DNA of 62,188 nucleotides from Sphingomonadales bacterium (GTDB taxonomy: Bacteria; Pseudomonadota; Alphaproteobacteria; Sphingomonadales; Sphingomonadaceae). Below the pieces are notes generated by a model. The model ran no database searches. It saw nothing but the letters and a program-made list of their open reading frames with translations, and was not told the DNA's origin. Positions 50,826 to 59,828 of this stretch are shown here, piece by piece (position 1 is the stretch's first letter; the number at the start of each line of letters is the position of its first letter). The translations under genes were made by a program, and so were the position numbers. The DNA lies in contig JAGWTB010000004.1 in NCBI GenBank assembly GCA_028869175.1, positions 1-62,188 on the forward strand. The letters run 5' to 3'.

Positions 50826-51947
50826 ATGACGATGCGGCGTTTGCGAATGGGCATGATCGGCGGCGGGCCGGGGGCCTTTATCGGTCCGGTACACCGTATC
50901 GCGGCAGAACTGGACCGCGAGATCGAGCTGGTGGCAGGGGTTTTCTCCAGCGATGCCGGCCGCAGCCGCGCGGCGGGCGAAGCATACCGCATCGATCCGG
51001 ACAGAGCCTATCCCTCGCTCGATGCCATGCTGGCGGCGGAAACCGCGCGGGGCGACGGGATCGATTTCGTCTCCGTGGTCAGCCCCAACCACAACCATCT
51101 GCCCTCCGCTCGCGCCGCTTTGGCGGCGGGCATCGCGGTGATGACCGACAAGCCGCTGACCGCCACCCTGGCGGAAGCGCACGAGCTTTCCGGCCTGGTC
51201 GCGGCGGCGGGGCTGCCGTTTGGCGTGACCTACACCTATTCGGGCTATCCGCTGGTGCGCGAAGCGCGGGCGCGGGTGGCTGCCGGGGCGCTGGGCTCGG
51301 TGCGCAAGGTGGTCGTGGAATATCCGCAGGGCTGGCTGGCCGGCGCGGCAGAGGGCAAGCAGGCCGAATGGCGCGTCGACCCGGCGCGCGCGGGGCTGGG
51401 CGGCTGCATCGGCGACATCGGTGTCCATGCCTTCCAACTGGCCGAATTTATCACCGGGCTGCGGGTAGAGCGCCTGTTTGCCGATCTCGGCGCGGTGGTG
51501 CCGGGGCGCTTGCTCGACGATGATTGCACCGTGCTGCTGCGCTTCGACAACGGCGCGCGCGGCGTCTTGCTCGCCAGCCAGATCGAAGTGGGCGAACTCA
51601 ACGGCCTGCGCATCCGCGTCTACGGCGATCAGGGCGGGCTGGTGTGGAAGCAGGAAGTGCCCAACTCGCTGACCCTCCACACGCTCGACGGCCGGACCGA
51701 GGTGGTCCACGCTGGCGGGCCGCAGCTGGGCTTTGACGCCGCGTCGCGCACTCGCACGCCCACCGGCCACCCGGAAGGCTATCTTGAGGCCTTCGCCAAC
51801 CTCTACCGCGATTTTGCCGCGCTGCTGCGCGGAGAGGCCGCGCCGCTGCTGCCCGGCATTGCCGATGGCCTGCGCGGCATGGCCTTCATCGCCACCGCCG
51901 TCGAGGCCAGCCGCGCCGAGGCCGGCTGGGTTTCGCTTTCGGTCTGA
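50826..51947 (+). CDS. Gfo/Idh/MocA-family oxidoreductase
   Basis: NAD(P)-dependent sugar/polyol dehydrogenase-type protein, 373 residues. Rossmann motif RMGMIGGGPGAFIGPVHRIA; SVVSPNHNHLPSARAALAAG and the catalytic Lys in VMTDKPLTATLAEAHELSG; the conserved GGCIGDIGVHAFQLAEFITG in the C-terminal domain. It starts 109 bp after the hydrolase gene, so it may have its own promoter, and 14 bp before the isomerase-like gene, with which it certainly forms a pair. Substrate not readable. ATG 50832 is an alternative start. Confidence 0.88.
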   Translation: MTMRRLRMGMIGGGPGAFIGPVHRIAAELDREIELVAGVFSSDAGRSRAAGEAYRIDPDRAYPSLDAMLAAETARGDGIDFVSVVSPNHNHLPSARAALAAGIAVMTDKPLTATLAEAHELSGLVAAAGLPFGVTYTYSGYPLVREARARVAAGALGSVRKVVVEYPQGWLAGAAEGKQAEWRVDPARAGLGGCIGDIGVHAFQLAEFITGLRVERLFADLGAVVPGRLLDDDCTVLLRFDNGARGVLLASQIEVGELNGLRIRVYGDQGGLVWKQEVPNSLTLHTLDGRTEVVHAGGPQLGFDAASRTRTPTGHPEGYLEAFANLYRDFAALLRGEAAPLLPGIADGLRGMAFIATAVEASRAEAGWVSLSV

Positions 51948-51961
51948 ACAGGAATAGCCAG

Positions 51962-53017
51962 ATGAAGACGATCAAGGGACCGGCGATCTTCCTCGCCCAG
52001 TTCGAGGGCGAGGCCGCTCCGTTCAACACGCTCGATGCGATTGCCGATTGGGCCGCCGGGCTGGGCTACAAGGGCATCCAGATGCCGAGCTGGGCGGACC
52101 GCCTGTTCGACCTGCAGCTTGCCGCCACCAGCCAGGCCTATTGCGACGAGATCAAAGGCAGGCTGGCCGACAAGGGGCTGGAGATCACCGAGCTGTCCAC
52201 CCACCTGCAGGGCCAGCTGGTTGCGGTCCATCCGGCTTATGACGCGCAGTTCGATGGCTTCGCGCCGAGCGAAGTCCACGGCAACCCCAAGGCGCGGCAG
52301 GAATGGGCGGTGCAGCAGATGCACTATGCCGCGCAGGCCAGCCGCAACCTTGGCCTCACCGCCCACGCCAGCTTTTCCGGCGCTTTCGCCTGGCCCTATT
52401 TCTACCCCTGGCCGGCCCGTCCGGCGGGGCTGGTGGAGGATGCCTTCGACGAACTGGCGCGGCGCTGGCGGCCTATCCTCGACGTGTTCGACGCAAACGG
52501 GGTGGACCTCGCCTACGAGATCCATCCCGGCGAGGACCTGCACGACGGGGTGACCTTCGAGATGTTCCTTGATCGCGTCGGCAACCACCCGCGCGCCAAT
52601 ATTCTCTACGATCCCAGCCACTTCGTGTTGCAGCAGCTGGACTATCTGGCCTTCATCGACATCTACCACGAACGCATCAAGTGCTTCCACGTGAAGGATG
52701 CCGAATTCCGTCCGAACGGGCGCTGCGGGGTTTACGGCGGCTACCAGTCATGGGTGGACCGGCCCGGCCGGTTCCGCTCGCTGGGGGACGGGCAGGTCGA
52801 TTTTCCGGCGATCTTTTCCAGGATGGCGCAGCATGACTTTCCCGGCTGGGCCGTGCTCGAATGGGAATGCGCGCTCAAGCATCCCGAACAGGGCGCAGCG
52901 GAAGGTGCGCCGTTCATCGCGGATCACATCATCCGGGTGACCAAACATGCCTTCGACGATTTTGCCGCCGGCGGGGCCGACCGGGCGCTCAACGCGAAGC
53001 TGATGGGTATCGGCTGA
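51962..53017 (+). CDS. Xylose-isomerase-like TIM-barrel sugar epimerase/isomerase
   Basis: Member of the AP-endonuclease-2/xylose-isomerase-like superfamily, 351 residues. Metal-binding positions are suggested by VDLAYEIHPGEDLHDGVTF, ANILYDPSHFVLQQLDYLAF, IKCFHVKDAEFRPNGRCGVY and the terminal Glu in WAVLEWECALKHPEQ. The pair with a Gfo/Idh/MocA dehydrogenase is a recurrent two-gene unit for inositol- or sugar-like substrates. It ends seven bases from the convergent dihydroorotase-like gene. Confidence 0.87.
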   Translation: MKTIKGPAIFLAQFEGEAAPFNTLDAIADWAAGLGYKGIQMPSWADRLFDLQLAATSQAYCDEIKGRLADKGLEITELSTHLQGQLVAVHPAYDAQFDGFAPSEVHGNPKARQEWAVQQMHYAAQASRNLGLTAHASFSGAFAWPYFYPWPARPAGLVEDAFDELARRWRPILDVFDANGVDLAYEIHPGEDLHDGVTFEMFLDRVGNHPRANILYDPSHFVLQQLDYLAFIDIYHERIKCFHVKDAEFRPNGRCGVYGGYQSWVDRPGRFRSLGDGQVDFPAIFSRMAQHDFPGWAVLEWECALKHPEQGAAEGAPFIADHIIRVTKHAFDDFAAGGADRALNAKLMGIG

Positions 53018-53024
53018 CCACAGT

Positions 53025-54260
53025 CTATCCGTCCACCCGCATCGCGCCCTTGAACAGCGCGGTGACGCGGCCCTGGACGGGTTGCTTGTCGAACGGGGTG
53101 TTGCCGGCAGCGGCGGCCATCTTGTCCGAATCGACGATCCACGGACGGTCGGCATCGATCAGCGCCACGTCGGCCTCTGCCCCCACCCGCAGCGCTCCCG
53201 CATCGACACCGAGCAGCGCTGCTGGCTGGGCCGCGAGCAGGCGGAATGCGCGGGCCAGGTCGATCACCCCGTCGCGCACCAGATTGAGCGTGAGCGGCAA
53301 CAGCGTTTCCGCTCCGGCCATGCCCTCTTCGGCATCGGCGAAAGGCAGGCGCTTGTCTTCGGGGCCGCGCGGATCATGACCCGAGGCGATGACGTCGATC
53401 GTCCCGTCGGCCAGCGCCGCCAGCACCGCCTGCCGGTCGCTCTCGCGCCGCAGTGGTGGGGAGAGGCGGGCGAAGGTGCGGAAATCGGCGACGGCGATGT
53501 CTGACAGCATGAAGTGCGCCGGGGTGACCCCGGCTGTCACCGCCAGCCCACGCGCCTTGGCCGCGCGCACCAGCGCCAGCGCTGCGGCTGTGGTCACCTG
53601 CCGGAAATGCAGCCGCGCTCCGGCCATTTCGGCCAGCGCGATGTCGCGCGCCACGGCGAGCGCCTCGGCCTCTGCCGGGGCGGAGGGCAGACCCAGCCGG
53701 GTCGCCATCTCGCCAGCGGTGGCAACGGCATTGCCGGCAAGTCCGCCGTCTTCCGCGTGGCTGACCACCACCATGTCCAGCATGGCACAGTAGCGCAGCA
53801 GCCGCAGCATGGTGCCCGAATCGGCCACCCAGCGCCGCCCGGTCGCCACCGCCCGCGCCCCGGCATCGCGCATCAGGGCGATTTCGGCGAGTTCGCTGCC
53901 CTCCAGCCCGCGCGTCGCGGCGGCAAGCGGGTGGACCCACAGGTCCGGCTTGCCCGACTGCGCCGCGTAACGCACCGACGAGGGGCGATCGAGCGGCGGG
54001 TTCTGGTCGGGCATCAGCGCAGCACGGGTGATGCCGCCGAAGTGGAAGGCGGGCTTGTCGATGGTGAACACGCCCAGATCGACCAGCCCCGGCGCGATCA
54101 GCGCGCCCCTGGCGTCGATCACCGTGTCACCCGCTTCGGGCACGACATCGCCCAGCGCGGTGATGCGACCCTCGGCAGCGCGCAGGGCACCCTTCTGCGG
54201 CGCGCCGTCAGGCAGGACCAGCCGGCCGTTGACGATGGTGAGCGGGGCAACCTTGCTCAT
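53025..54260 (-). CDS. Dihydroorotase-like protein lacking metal ligands (PyrX type)
   Basis: Amidohydrolase-fold protein of the dihydroorotase family, 411 residues, coupled to pyrB (ATGA overlap). The usual HxH after PGLVD is replaced: the sequence reads [15 protein letters not shown]. The later TDHAPH motif is [13 protein letters not shown], with the metal-ligand Asp lost; HAED is retained. This matches the inactive dihydroorotase-like partner (PyrC'/PyrX) that holds aspartate carbamoyltransferase together in Pseudomonas. An active dihydroorotase is therefore expected elsewhere in the genome. The start at 54260 gives the normal N terminus [14 protein letters not shown]. Confidence 0.85.
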   Translation of the reverse strand: MSKVAPLTIVNGRLVLPDGAPQKGALRAAEGRITALGDVVPEAGDTVIDARGALIAPGLVDLGVFTIDKPAFHFGGITRAALMPDQNPPLDRPSSVRYAAQSGKPDLWVHPLAAATRGLEGSELAEIALMRDAGARAVATGRRWVADSGTMLRLLRYCAMLDMVVVSHAEDGGLAGNAVATAGEMATRLGLPSAPAEAEALAVARDIALAEMAGARLHFRQVTTAAALALVRAAKARGLAVTAGVTPAHFMLSDIAVADFRTFARLSPPLRRESDRQAVLAALADGTIDVIASGHDPRGPEDKRLPFADAEEGMAGAETLLPLTLNLVRDGVIDLARAFRLLAAQPAALLGVDAGALRVGAEADVALIDADRPWIVDSDKMAAAAGNTPFDKQPVQGRVTALFKGAMRVDG

Positions 54261-55264
54261 GACCAGCCCTCCACGCCGCGCTGGCTTCGCGTCAGCACTT
54301 CCAGACAGGCCATGCGCACCGCGACGCCCATTTCCACCTGCCCCGTGATCAGTGATCGGCCCGGCAGGTCCGCCACGTTGCTGTCGATCTCCACCCCCCG
54401 GTTCATCGGCCCCGGATGCATGACGAAAGCCCCCGGCTTCGCTTTCGCCAGCCGCCCGGGCGTCAGCCCGTAGAGGTGCCGGTACTCGCGCGGGCTGGCG
54501 ATGAACTGGCCCTGCATCCGTTCCTGCTGCAGCCGCAGCATCATCACCACATCCGCGCCCTGCAGCGCCGCGTCGAAATCGTGGAACGGGGTGACTTTCA
54601 GCTGCTCCACTTCCGCCGGCATCAGCGCGGGCGGGGCGCAGACGCGCACGTCGGCCCCCAGTGTGGTCAGGCAATGGATGTTGGAACGGGCGACGCGGCT
54701 GTGCAGGATATCGCCGCAGATCGTCACCGTCAGCCCATTGAAGAACGCGCCCTTGCCCAGATCGAAGGCATGGCGGATGGTCAGCGCGTCGAGCAGGCCC
54801 TGGGTCGGGTGCTCGTGCTGGCCGTCACCCGCGTTGAGCACCGGGCAATCGACCTTGTCGGCGATCAGCCGCACCGCGCCCGAGCTGGCGTGGCGGATGA
54901 CGATGGCGTCGGCGCGCATGGCGTTGAGCGTCATCGCCGTGTCGATCAGCGTTTCGCCCTTCTTCACGCTGGACTGCGCGGCATGCATGTTGACCACGTC
55001 CGCCCCCAGCCGCTTGCCGGCGATCTCGAACGACAGCAGCGTGCGGGTGGAGTTTTCGAAGAAGGCGTTGATGATCGTCAGCCCGGCCAGCCGGTCGGCC
55101 CGTTTGTGCGCGGCGCGATTGAGTTCGACCCATTGTTCCGCCTCATCGAGCAGGAACAGGATCTCGTGCGGGGCAAGGCCGGCGATGCCGACAAGGTCGC
55201 GGTGCGGGAAGGCCGCGGAACCCGCCGGGTAGCGGTCCGAGTGCGTTGGGGCTGGCGATGTCAT
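54257..55264 (-). CDS. pyrB: Aspartate carbamoyltransferase catalytic subunit
   Basis: Catalyses carbamoyl phosphate + aspartate to carbamoyl-aspartate, first committed step of pyrimidine synthesis; 335 residues. Carbamoyl-phosphate site [40 protein letters not shown] supplies the mobile Ser/Lys loop; [12 protein letters not shown] and [11 protein letters not shown] are further family motifs. [11 protein letters not shown] is near the C terminus. It is transcribed leftward with the dihydroorotase-like gene and is divergent from sppA (100 bp). A longer start at 55303 is possible. Confidence 0.95.
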   Translation of the reverse strand: MTSPAPTHSDRYPAGSAAFPHRDLVGIAGLAPHEILFLLDEAEQWVELNRAAHKRADRLAGLTIINAFFENSTRTLLSFEIAGKRLGADVVNMHAAQSSVKKGETLIDTAMTLNAMRADAIVIRHASSGAVRLIADKVDCPVLNAGDGQHEHPTQGLLDALTIRHAFDLGKGAFFNGLTVTICGDILHSRVARSNIHCLTTLGADVRVCAPPALMPAEVEQLKVTPFHDFDAALQGADVVMMLRLQQERMQGQFIASPREYRHLYGLTPGRLAKAKPGAFVMHPGPMNRGVEIDSNVADLPGRSLITGQVEMGVAVRMACLEVLTRSQRGVEGWS

Positions 55265-55364
55265 TGAAGACAGCGTCCTATGCCTCTCGCCCGTGCTGCT
55301 CAAGCCCCGTTTGCCAAATTGTCCCCAGTCCCTAGAAGAGGCTCATTCACGTCAGGGGTTCGCA

Positions 55365-57254
55365 ATGCTGTTCGCGCGCAAGGTCTGGAAGTTGTTGGTG
55401 GCGGTGAAGGACGGGCTGGCGCTGCTGTTCCTGCTGCTGTTCTTCGTCGTGCTCTATGCCGCGATGACCGGGCGGCCCTCGGCCGGCGTGGTGCGCGAAG
55501 GGGCGCTGCTGCTCAAGCTTGACGGCGCGGTGGTGGAAGAACCGGCGGAAGCCGATCCGCTCGATGCGCTGCTCAGCCGCTCGGCACCGGTCAAGCAGTA
55601 CCGCGCGCGCGACGTGGTTCGCGCGCTGCGCACGGCGGCGAAGGATGACCGGATCAAGGCGGTGGTGCTTGACCTGTCGCGCTTCACCGGTGGCGGGCTG
55701 GTGCATATGCAGGAAATCGGCGCGGCGCTCGACACGGTGCGCGCGGCGAAGAAGCCGGTGCTGACCTGGGCGGTGGGCTATGCCGACGATTCGGTGATGC
55801 TGGCCGCGCATTCGACCGAGGTCTGGGTCGATCCGCTGGGCGGGGCCTTCGTCCTCGGCCCCGGCGGCAACAACCTCTACTACGGCAAGCTGATCGAACG
55901 GCTGAAGGTGACCGCGCACGTCTACCGGGTCGGCACCTACAAGGATTTCGTCGAACCCTATTTGCGCAACGATCAGTCGCAGCCCTCGCGTGAGGCGAAG
56001 CAGGCGCTCTATGGCGCGATCTGGGAGCAGTGGCAGGCCGATGTCACCAAGGCGCGGCCAAAGGCGCAGCTCGCGCGGGTGACAAGCGATCCGGTCGGCT
56101 GGCTCAAGGCCTCTGGCGGCAACGCCGCCGAAGCGGCGCGCGCTGCCGGACTGGTCGACCGCATCGGCGACAGCGTGGAATTCGGCAAGCGGGTGGCCGA
56201 ACTGGCGGGCAAGGACAGCGCCAGCACGCTGCCCGGGGCCTATGCGCACACCTCGCTCAAGGCGTGGCTGGGCAGCAATCCCGCCGACAGTTCGGGCAAG
56301 TCCATCGGCGTGGTGACCATCGCCGGCGAAATCGTCGATGGCAAGGCCGGGCCGGGTGTGGCGGGCGGTGACCGCATCGCCAGGGCGCTCGACGAAGCGC
56401 TCGACAAGGATCTGGCCGGGCTGGTCGTCCGGGTCGATTCGCCGGGCGGTTCGGTCATGGCCTCCGAGGCGATTCGCAGCGCGATCCTGCGGCACAAGGC
56501 CAAGGGCATTCCGGTTGCCGTCTCGATGGCCAACATGGCGGCGAGCGGCGGCTACTGGGTTTCCACCCCCGGCCAGCGCATCTTTGCCGAACCAGGCACG
56601 GTCACCGGCTCGATCGGGATATTCGCGGTCATTCCCAGCTTCGAGAAGGCGCTGGCCGAATGGGGCGTCAACGGCGACGGGGTGCGCACCACGGCGCTGT
56701 CGGGCCAGCCGGATGTGATGAGCGGGCTGACTCCCGAGGTAGAGGCCATGCTGCAGGCCAACATCGAAAGCGGTTATGCCCGCTTCGTCGGCCTCGTCGC
56801 CAAGTCGCGCGGCAAGACGCCCGAGCAGATCGATGCCATTGCCCAGGGCCGGGTGTGGGACGGCGGCACCGCGCGGCAGAATGGGCTGGTCGACCAGTTC
56901 GGCGGGCTTGACGATGCGCTCGCCTGGACGGCCAAACAGGCCAAGCTGGGCGATGGCGACTGGCATGCCGAATTCCTCGGCGCGCAGGAAACGCCCTATG
57001 CCAACCTGCTGCAAGGCCTGACCGGCGACAACGATGACGCTGAAAGCGCGCGCGGCGGCAGCGATGCCTTTGCCCTCATCGCCCAGCGCCAGCAGGCGCA
57101 GGCGGTGCGCGCGGTGGAGCGCTTTGGCCGGCTGTTCGGCACGGCGGGCGCACAGGCCTATTGCCTCGAATGCCCGGCACCGGCGGGCACCGTTCCGGCC
57201 AAGGACAAGCTAGGCATGCTGGCGCAGCTGGCGCGCTGGCTGGGCCTATCCTGA
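55365..57254 (+). CDS. sppA: Signal peptide peptidase SppA, 67K type
   Basis: Membrane-anchored Ser/Lys peptidase that degrades cleaved signal peptides, 629 residues. One N-terminal membrane helix (LALLFLLLFFVVLYAAM), then two tandem ClpP-like domains. The general base Lys193 lies in VGTYKDFVEPYLRND of the first domain and the nucleophile Ser394 in ANMAASGGYWVSTPG of the second; VRVDSPGGSVMASEAIRSAI is also conserved. This matches E. coli SppA (Lys209, Ser409). Start at 55365 gives the correct anchor; an ORF extension upstream is not conserved. Confidence 0.95.
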   Translation: MLFARKVWKLLVAVKDGLALLFLLLFFVVLYAAMTGRPSAGVVREGALLLKLDGAVVEEPAEADPLDALLSRSAPVKQYRARDVVRALRTAAKDDRIKAVVLDLSRFTGGGLVHMQEIGAALDTVRAAKKPVLTWAVGYADDSVMLAAHSTEVWVDPLGGAFVLGPGGNNLYYGKLIERLKVTAHVYRVGTYKDFVEPYLRNDQSQPSREAKQALYGAIWEQWQADVTKARPKAQLARVTSDPVGWLKASGGNAAEAARAAGLVDRIGDSVEFGKRVAELAGKDSASTLPGAYAHTSLKAWLGSNPADSSGKSIGVVTIAGEIVDGKAGPGVAGGDRIARALDEALDKDLAGLVVRVDSPGGSVMASEAIRSAILRHKAKGIPVAVSMANMAASGGYWVSTPGQRIFAEPGTVTGSIGIFAVIPSFEKALAEWGVNGDGVRTTALSGQPDVMSGLTPEVEAMLQANIESGYARFVGLVAKSRGKTPEQIDAIAQGRVWDGGTARQNGLVDQFGGLDDALAWTAKQAKLGDGDWHAEFLGAQETPYANLLQGLTGDNDDAESARGGSDAFALIAQRQQAQAVRAVERFGRLFGTAGAQAYCLECPAPAGTVPAKDKLGMLAQLARWLGLS

Positions 57255-57264
57255 AGACCCGCCC

Positions 57265-57285
57265 GCACCCCGCACCCCGCACCCC
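57265..57285. repeat. Three tandem copies of GCACCCC
   Basis: A heptanucleotide repeated three times without error, ten bases after the sppA stop. It may be length-variable between strains. Confidence 0.8.
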
Positions 57286-57325
57286 GCGCACCGTCCGTGC
57301 TACCACTGTCGAAGCACTACCACCC

Positions 57326-57389
57326 CCGTTCGTGTTGAGCGCAGTCGAGACACGTCGCACGGTGCCTCGCCTTCGCCCGACACGAACGG
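57326..57389. repeat. Palindromic repeat, family B copy 2 (degenerate)
   Basis: CCGTTCGTGTTGAGCGCAGT on the left and CGACACGAACGG (57378-57389) on the right pair at their ends and resemble the arms of 36243-36315. The middle has diverged. It lies between sppA and the small proline-rich gene, transcribed toward each other. Confidence 0.75.
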
Positions 57390-57400
57390 AATCGACAGAT

Positions 57401-57592
57401 TCACGCCTGAACCGCGGCGCCTTGCCGCTCCGGCACCTCGCTCGGCGTGGACCCGGGGCCGACGGTATCGGGCTGCGGCGGGCTGACTTCGTCGGGTGGA
57501 GGCGGTGCGGCGGGCTGTTGCGGCGCGGGTGGGGATTCGGGCGGGCTTTGCGGCTCGATCCGGTCAGGATGCGGCGTCTGCGGAGCGGTCAT
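57401..57592 (-). CDS. Small proline-rich protein of unknown function
   Basis: Unrecognised 63-residue protein, about one third Pro, starting MTAPQTPHPDRIEPQSPPES and continuing with PPAPQQPAAPPPPDEVSPPQ. The motif PDRIEPQSPPE recurs, as far as can be recalled, in short sphingomonad hypotheticals. A GAAAGGAA ribosome site supports ATG 57592; an upstream ATG at 57640 also exists. No domain, signal peptide or membrane helix. Likely a real but disordered protein. Confidence 0.55.
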   Translation of the reverse strand: MTAPQTPHPDRIEPQSPPESPPAPQQPAAPPPPDEVSPPQPDTVGPGSTPSEVPERQGAAVQA

Positions 57593-57717
57593 GGGGCCAG
57601 ATTCCTTTCGTCGATCCCGAAATGGGCACTGCCCGCACAAGCTGCAAGCCGAGGCGCTTGCCCTTTTGTCCCGACGCCACTAAGGGCAGCCCCTTCATAT
57701 TCAGGCTTCGTCGAGCC

Positions 57718-57802
57718 GCGGGCGTGGCGGAATTGGTAGACGCGCTGGTTTTAGGTACCAGTATCGCAAGATGTGGGGGTTCGAGTCCCTTCGCCCGCAC
57801 CA
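57718..57802 (+). tRNA. tRNA-Leu (anticodon UAG)
   Basis: Acceptor stem GCGGGCG (57718-57724) pairs with CGCCCGC (57792-57798), followed by encoded ACCA. The anticodon arm CTGGT-TTTAGGT-ACCAG gives anticodon TAG (CUA codons). The long variable arm and GGTTCGAGTCC T-loop are typical of a class II leucine tRNA. Length 85 including CCA. Confidence 0.96.
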
Positions 57803-57857
57803 GTTCCCCCCTGTCCCGACCGGTGAAGTACGCGCGTTTGAGAAGGCGAGAGAGACC

Positions 57858-59393
57858 ATGCAGATTGTCGAGACCACCAACGAGGGTTTGAAGCGCGGCT
57901 ATACCGTGACGATCGCGGCGAAGGACATCGCCGCCCGCATCGACGGAGAGGTGCAGAAGATTGCCCCCACCGTGCGCATGCCCGGCTTCCGTCCCGGCAA
58001 GGTTCCCGCCAACCTGCTGAAGAAGATGCACGGCCCCGCGCTACACCAGGAAGCGCTCAACACCTCGGTGCGCGAAGCGATGGACAAGCTGGTGGCCGAG
58101 CAGAAGCTGCGCCCCGCCATGCAGCCCGACGTCTCGCTAGGCGAAGGCTATGAAGAAGGCAAGGACGCCCTGCTGACCGTCAGCCTTGAAGTGCTGCCGA
58201 CCATCGAGGCTCCCTCGCTTGACGGGCTGAAGCTTGAAAAGCTGGTGGTCCCGGTCAGCGAGGACGAAGTCAACGAAGCCGTGCAGCGCATCGCCGCCGG
58301 TTCGAAGAGCTTCGTCGATGCCAAGAAGGGCAAGAAGGCCGAAAACGGCGATCAGCTGATCGTCGATTTCACCGGCAAGCTCGATGGCGTCGAGTTCGAA
58401 GGCGGCAAGGCCGAGGACGCCGCGATCGAGCTGGGTGCCGCGCGCTTCATCCCTGGTTTCGAGGAACAGCTCGTCGGCGTGAAGGCCGGTGAGGAAAAGA
58501 CCATCGAAGTCACTTTCCCCGAGGACTATCCGGCGGAAAACCTCAAGGGCAAGCAGACCACCTTCGACGTGGTCGTCAAGGCGGTGAAGGTTGCCGGCGA
58601 AGCCAAGATCGACGACGATTTCGCCAAGAACCTGGGCCTTGAAAGCCTGGAGATGCTGACCAACCTGTTGAAGGGCCAGATCGAGCAGGAAAGCGCCGGT
58701 CTCACCCGCACCCAGATGAAGCGCCAGCTGCTCGACCTGCTCGCCGCCGGCCACGATTTCGACGTGCCGCCCTCGATGGTCGAAGCCGAGTTCCAGCAGA
58801 TCTGGGCGCAGCTTGAGCAGGAAGCCGCGCGCGAGGAAGATCCCGAAGCGGCCCGCAAGGAAATCGAGGACGAGAAGGACGATTACCGCGCCATCGCCGT
58901 CCGCCGCGTCCGCCTTGGCCTGCTGCTGTCGGAAATCGGCCAGGCGAATGGCGTCGAAGTGACCGCGCAGGAAATGCAGATGCTGATGGGCCAGGCCGCG
59001 CAGCAGTATCGCCCCGAAGATCGCCAGCGCTTCGTCGAATATGTCCAGTCGGACCCGCTGGTCGCCGCCCAGCTGCGTGCGCCGCTCTATGAGGACAAGG
59101 TCGTCGACTTCCTGTTCGACAAGGCCGAAGTCACGGAACGTGAAGTGACCAAGGAAGAACTCCAGGCCGCGATCGAGGCCGAGGAAGGCGCTGGCGAGGC
59201 CAAGCCGGCGAAGAAGCCGGCTGCGAAGAAGGCTCCGGCCAAGAAGGCGAACAAGGAAGAGACCGTAGAGGCCGCTCCCGCCGAAGAGGCCAAGCCTGCC
59301 AAGAAGGCCGCGCCGAAGAAGGCTGCCGCGCCCAAGGAAGAAGCCGCCGAAAAGCCGGCTCCGAAGAAGAAGGCTGCCGCCAAGAAGGACTGA
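57858..59393 (+). CDS. tig: Trigger factor with Lys/Ala/Pro-rich C-terminal tail
   Basis: Ribosome-bound chaperone and peptidyl-prolyl isomerase, 511 residues. The N-terminal ribosome-binding signature is MPGFRPGKVPANLL (about residues 40-52); the FKBP domain spans about 160-245 (DQLIVDFTGKLDGVEFEGG, PGFEEQLVGVKAGEEKTIEV). The C-terminal chaperone arms end near residue 440. Beyond this is a 70-residue tail made of Lys, Ala, Pro and Glu (KKPAAKKAPAKKA type), absent from E. coli trigger factor (432 residues) and resembling histone-H1-like tails. It lies 55 bp after tRNA-Leu and upstream of clpP-clpX. Confidence 0.96.
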   Translation: MQIVETTNEGLKRGYTVTIAAKDIAARIDGEVQKIAPTVRMPGFRPGKVPANLLKKMHGPALHQEALNTSVREAMDKLVAEQKLRPAMQPDVSLGEGYEEGKDALLTVSLEVLPTIEAPSLDGLKLEKLVVPVSEDEVNEAVQRIAAGSKSFVDAKKGKKAENGDQLIVDFTGKLDGVEFEGGKAEDAAIELGAARFIPGFEEQLVGVKAGEEKTIEVTFPEDYPAENLKGKQTTFDVVVKAVKVAGEAKIDDDFAKNLGLESLEMLTNLLKGQIEQESAGLTRTQMKRQLLDLLAAGHDFDVPPSMVEAEFQQIWAQLEQEAAREEDPEAARKEIEDEKDDYRAIAVRRVRLGLLLSEIGQANGVEVTAQEMQMLMGQAAQQYRPEDRQRFVEYVQSDPLVAAQLRAPLYEDKVVDFLFDKAEVTEREVTKEELQAAIEAEEGAGEAKPAKKPAAKKAPAKKANKEETVEAAPAEEAKPAKKAAPKKAAAPKEEAAEKPAPKKKAAAKKD

Positions 59394-59421
59394 CCGTCCA
59401 GGGCTGGCGACACGCCGCATG

Positions 59422-59458
59422 GAAAGGCCCGGAGCGACAGGATCGCTCCGGGCCTTTC
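59422..59458 (+). terminator. Rho-independent-type terminator after tig
   Basis: A perfect 16-bp stem (59422-59437 with 59443-59458) and five-base loop lies 28 bp after the trigger-factor stop. The stem ends GGGCCTTTC, with a short T-run only. Confidence 0.85.
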
Positions 59459-59531
59459 GCTTGGCCCGCCCGGGCCGTCGCTGCCCCTCCAGGGGGGCGG
59501 AAGGGCAGCGGCGCCGGTCAGCGGGTTGGCA

Positions 59532-59720
59532 TTACTTCACCTTGCAGGTGTTGATCCCGAGGATCGAATAGAGCGGGCACATGCCCACCAGTCCGGTGAG
59601 CAGCGGCACCACGCCGATCCAGGTCCAGGGCGTGTACTGGCCCTTGAATGCGAGAAACAGCAGGACGAGGCCGAGCACGACGCGCAGGGCGCGATCGATG
59701 GTTCCTTCGTTGCGGGTCAT
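59532..59720 (-). CDS. DUF2892 (YgaP-like) small membrane protein
   Basis: A 62-residue inner-membrane protein with two hydrophobic segments (VVLGLVLLFLAFKG and WIGVVPLLTGLVGMCPLYSI). The opening TRNEGTIDRALRVVLG and the CPLYSILGINTCKVK ending are DUF2892 hallmarks, including two Cys near the C terminus. Such proteins often accompany rhodaneses or Crp/Fnr regulators; a Crp/Fnr gene lies 108 bp upstream on the same strand. Function is unknown. Confidence 0.88.
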   Translation of the reverse strand: MTRNEGTIDRALRVVLGLVLLFLAFKGQYTPWTWIGVVPLLTGLVGMCPLYSILGINTCKVK

Positions 59721-59751
59721 TTGCGGCGATTCCCTTGTTGGTGTTTGCTAT

Positions 59752-59803
59752 GCGACAAACGGCATGTCGCGCATCCGGGGCAGCCTGTCGGTGACATAGT
59801 CAC
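59752..59803. promoter_or_regulatory. Two palindromes upstream of the DUF2892 gene
   Basis: GCGACA-N7-TGTCGC (59752-59770) and GTGACATAGTCAC (59791-59803) are inverted repeats in the gap between the Crp/Fnr gene and the DUF2892 gene. Size and symmetry suit a Crp/Fnr-type regulator site; the second is close to a TGTGA-like half-site pattern. Confidence 0.4.
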
Positions 59804-59828
59804 ATAGCGGGGTCACACAGCGGAAAAA

